Shown: one piece after another, positions 43,704-45,936 of the stretch
Layout of the letters: each line of letters begins with the position of its first letter
How positions within the stretch are numbered: the stretch's first letter is position 1
Assembly: GCF_001476815.1 (NCBI RefSeq)
Contig: NZ_LDSL01000086.1
Coordinates: 1 to 45,936, forward strand
DNA from: Pseudacidovorax intermedius
GTDB lineage: Bacteria; Pseudomonadota; Gammaproteobacteria; Burkholderiales; Burkholderiaceae_C
Direction: 5' to 3'
Length of the DNA: 45,936 nucleotides
The notes under the pieces: model-generated
Seen by the model: only the letters and a program-made list of their open reading frames with translations
What the model was told of the DNA's origin: nothing
Databases searched by the model: none
Position numbers and translations under genes: made by a program

Positions 43704-44563
43704 GCCGTCACCCCCTTGCGCACCACCAGCCCATGGGGGCGAAGCAACAGCATCACGATCATCACGCCGTAGATCAGGAAGGCGCCGGTCTGCGGCAGGT
43801 AGTACTTGCCGGCGACGTCGACGATGCCCACCAGCAATGCGGCTGCGAAGGGCCCGGTGATGGTGCCTGCCCCGCCCACGCACACCACCAGCAGGAAGTA
43901 CACGAGGTACTTGAGCGCAAAGCCGGGCTCCAGCCCCAGCACGCCCAGGCTCAGCGCGCCGCCCAGGCCCGCCAGGCCGCAGCCCAGCGAGAAGGTCAGC
44001 AGGAAGAGCCGCTGCACATGGATGCCCGTGCCGGCGGCCACACGCTGGTTGTCCACTGCGGCGCGCACCATGGCACCGTAGCGCGTGCGGCCCAGCGCCA
44101 GCAGCAGCGCGGCCAGCACGGCAAGGCCGCAGCCGATCAGGAACAGCCGGTAGCGCCCCACGCCGACGCCGGCGATCGCCACCTGGCCCTGCAGCCAGCC
44201 GGGCAGCGTGAAGGGCTGCAGCGTGGGCCCGAAGAACCACGTGAACGCGGCGATGGAGACGAACACCAGGCCGATGGACAGCAGCACCTGGTCCAGCGGA
44301 TGTGCGCGGTAGAGCCGCCGGTACAGCAGCCATTCCAGCACCGCGCCCAGCAGTGCCGAGGCGACGAAGGCCGCCAGCAGCGCCAGGCCGAAGCCCACGC
44401 CGTGCGCATTCATCAGCACCGCCGCCGCGTAACCGCCCGCCATGGCGAAGCTGCCGTGGGCCAGGTTGACGAAGTTCATCAGCCCCATGGTCACCGACAG
44501 CCCCACCGCCATCAGGAAGAGGAGCATGCCGTAGGCCACCCCGTCGAAAAGCACGACCGCCAT
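43700..44563 (-). CDS. livH: Branched-chain amino-acid-type ABC transporter permease
   Basis: This 287-residue inner-membrane permease is the LivH subunit. It begins with MAVVLFDGVAYGMLLFLMAVGLSVTMG, followed by NFVNLAHGSFAMAGGYAA, the family signature of LivH. The GTRYGAMVRAAVDNQRVAAGTGI-type coupling loop (GRTRYGAMVRAA) follows. It starts 31 bases after livK and overlaps livM. It forms the channel with LivM. Confidence 0.94.
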   Translation of the reverse strand: MAVVLFDGVAYGMLLFLMAVGLSVTMGLMNFVNLAHGSFAMAGGYAAAVLMNAHGVGFGLALLAAFVASALLGAVLEWLLYRRLYRAHPLDQVLLSIGLVFVSIAAFTWFFGPTLQPFTLPGWLQGQVAIAGVGVGRYRLFLIGCGLAVLAALLLALGRTRYGAMVRAAVDNQRVAAGTGIHVQRLFLLTFSLGCGLAGLGGALSLGVLGLEPGFALKYLVYFLLVVCVGGAGTITGPFAAALLVGIVDVAGKYYLPQTGAFLIYGVMIVMLLLRPHGLVVRKGVTA

Positions 44564-44594
44564 CTGCCGCTGTTCCCTGTCGCGCGCGGGCGCC

Positions 44595-45785
44595 TTACTT
44601 GCCTTCCTTGGCCGGGTCCTTCACGCGGTCGAACTTGTCGAACTCCACGTTGACCAGCTGCCCATCCTTGGTCTTCTCGACCTTGCGGATGTAGACCGTC
44701 TGCACGATGTCGCGCGTGGCCGGGTCGATCTCGATGGGGCCGCGCGGGCTTTCGAAGGCCAGGCCCTTGAGCGCTTCCATCACCTTCTCGCCGGACGCAT
44801 CGGCGCCGGCCTTCTTGTAGGCCAGGTCGATGGCGGTCATGGCGTCGTAGGCGGTGATGGCGAAGTAGCTGGGGCGCATCTGGGTGCCGAACTCGGCCAC
44901 GAAGTCCTTCACGAACTTCTCGTTCTTGGCCGACTTGTGGGCATAGGAATAGTGGTGCGCCGTCACCAGGCCCAGCGCCACGTCGCCGGTGGCCTGCAGG
45001 TAGCTGTCGTCGGTGGCTTCACCGGTGGCGTAGAGCTTGATGCCCGCTTCTTCCATGCCGCGCTCCTTCCAGACCTTGAGGAAGGCTGGCGGCATCACGC
45101 CCGAGGGGAAGAAGAAGAACACGGCCTGCGGCTTGGCGTCCTTGATGCGCTGCACGTAGGCCGAGAAGTCGGGGTTGTTCATGGGCGTGCGCACCTCGCC
45201 CACCACCTTGCCGCCGCCTTCGGTGAAGGCCTTCTTGAAGGCCGTCTCGGCGTCGGTGCCCGAGGCATAGTCGGCGACCACGGTGTAGGCCTCCTTGACG
45301 CCGTTGCGCAGCATCCAGCGGGCCATCGGGTCGGCCATCTGCTGCACGGTGAAGGAGACGCGCGCCACGTACGGCGAGCTGGTGGTGATGCCCGACGAGG
45401 CGGCGTTCATCACCACCACCGGCACCTTGGCCTGCGCCGCCACGGCGCCGACGGCATAGGCGTTGGGGCTGAAGTCGAGGCCGGTGAGCACGCTCACCTT
45501 GTCGCGCACGATCAGCTCCTGCGCGATGCGCTTGGCGGCATCGGGCGCGGGGCCGGCGGTGTCCTTCTTGACGATCTCCACCGTGCGCCCGGCGATCTTG
45601 CCGCCGTGCTCCTTGAGGTACAGCGCCACCCCGGCATCGAACTGCCGGCCGTAGTCGGCATAGGGGCCGGAATAGGTGGCGATCAGCCCGATGCGCAGCG
45701 GCTCCGCCGCCTGCGCGGCAGCGCCCATCAGGCCCAGGCAGGCCATGGCGATCGCGCCGAGGGCGCTTCTCTTGGTGACGGTCAT
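44595..45785 (-). CDS. livK: Branched-chain amino-acid-type ABC transporter substrate-binding protein
   Basis: This 396-residue periplasmic binding protein belongs to the Peripla_BP_6 (LivK/LivJ) family. The signal peptide (MTVTKRSALGAIAMACLGLM) ends near AAQA before Ala-Glu-Pro. LRIGLIATYSGPYADYGRQ opens the first lobe, and VSVLTGLDFSPNA and MNAASSGITTSSPY are typical ligand-site regions. GAGGA lies about 8 bases before ATG 45785, so the longer upstream frame is not used. It is the first gene of the operon. Members of this family bind leucine, amides, or aromatic acids, and the ligand cannot be set from sequence alone. Confidence 0.93.
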   Translation of the reverse strand: MTVTKRSALGAIAMACLGLMGAAAQAAEPLRIGLIATYSGPYADYGRQFDAGVALYLKEHGGKIAGRTVEIVKKDTAGPAPDAAKRIAQELIVRDKVSVLTGLDFSPNAYAVGAVAAQAKVPVVVMNAASSGITTSSPYVARVSFTVQQMADPMARWMLRNGVKEAYTVVADYASGTDAETAFKKAFTEGGGKVVGEVRTPMNNPDFSAYVQRIKDAKPQAVFFFFPSGVMPPAFLKVWKERGMEEAGIKLYATGEATDDSYLQATGDVALGLVTAHHYSYAHKSAKNEKFVKDFVAEFGTQMRPSYFAITAYDAMTAIDLAYKKAGADASGEKVMEALKGLAFESPRGPIEIDPATRDIVQTVYIRKVEKTKDGQLVNVEFDKFDRVKDPAKEGK

Positions 45786-45883
45786 CGCAGAAATCCTCGT
45801 TAGAACAGCAAACAAAACCTTGGGCGCAGATGACTGCCCAGCAGGCCAAACGTCAGAAGGCCGCGGAGCAGGCCATGCCGGTG

Positions 45884-45935
45884 GCACTCGCGGAACTGGC
45901 TTTGCCAGGCCGCGGAGTGCGCCCCCTTGAGGGGG
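45884..45935. repeat. Intergenic hairpin pair at the right edge, cut by the window
   Basis: GCACT-CGCGG-CTGGC (45884-45900) pairs with GCCAG-CCGCG-AGTGC (45904-45920) through three 5-bp stems with small bulges and a TTT loop. It is followed by CCCCC-TTGA-GGGGG (45922-45935). From general knowledge, hairpins of this kind ending in CCCCCTTGAGGGGG are common between genes in Comamonadaceae. It lies about 100 bases upstream of livK and continues past the window. Confidence 0.7.
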
Positions 45936-45936
45936 G

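Overview
The window is high-GC, gene-dense DNA that looks like a chromosomal segment of a Burkholderiales betaproteobacterium, most like the Comamonadaceae. This is inferred from the gram-negative porin, a monomeric NADP isocitrate dehydrogenase, a CIRCE-controlled groESL operon, a DUF4148-like small exported protein, several ABC uptake operons, and a hairpin at the right edge of a kind common between genes in that family. I see no rRNA, tRNA, transposase, phage or CRISPR features. Most of the window is housekeeping and nutrient-uptake genes.

Layout. 1-1134: 3' part of an outer-membrane porin and its terminator. 1334-10270: a peptide-type ABC uptake cluster with two paralogous binding proteins, two permeases, two ATPases and an M20 amidohydrolase that would hydrolyse the imported amide or peptide. 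10390-14681: a second ABC system (Fe3+/AfuA-like binding protein, one long permease carrying both transmembrane domains, PotA-like ATPase). 14768-22142: a 5'-nucleotidase-like lipoprotein, zwf and a di-haem cytochrome c peroxidase lipoprotein on the minus strand, and an AcpA-like phosphoesterase lipoprotein. 22201-23554: a HAD hydrolase and a lipocalin. 23685-28560: tal, pgi and monomeric icd. With zwf these cover the glucose-6-phosphate node, the pentose phosphate pathway and NADPH supply. 28854-30947: groL and groS with a perfect CIRCE operator and a good sigma-70 promoter. 31222-31608: a small exported protein. 31748-37616: an iron-uptake cassette (Fur-like box, TonB-dependent siderophore receptor, PepSY membrane protein, tiny membrane protein, second TonB-dependent receptor). 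37617-38700: a gene-free 1.1-kb island. 38701-41221: a divergent NCS2 purine permease and LysR regulator around an operator-like dyad. 41229-45785: a complete branched-chain amino-acid-type ABC operon (livKHMGF order) on the minus strand.

The least explained part is the island at 37617-38700. It holds two inverted copies of a 153-bp element (147 of 153 positions identical by hand count). Inside each copy lie terminal inverted repeats. Beyond each copy, in mirror order, are a 27-bp element with the core TTCGACAAGCTCAGCC (inner side) and a heptanucleotide tandem array (outer side). The centre holds about four degenerate tandem units of 31-34 bp. The differences between the two copies mostly change amino acids in the open frames, so the element is more likely a non-coding, possibly structured or mobile repeat than a gene. 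Other observations worth checking are a hairpin that would bury the Shine-Dalgarno sequence of the first binding protein, a chain of hairpins between icd and groL, and several uncharacterised dyads upstream of genes.
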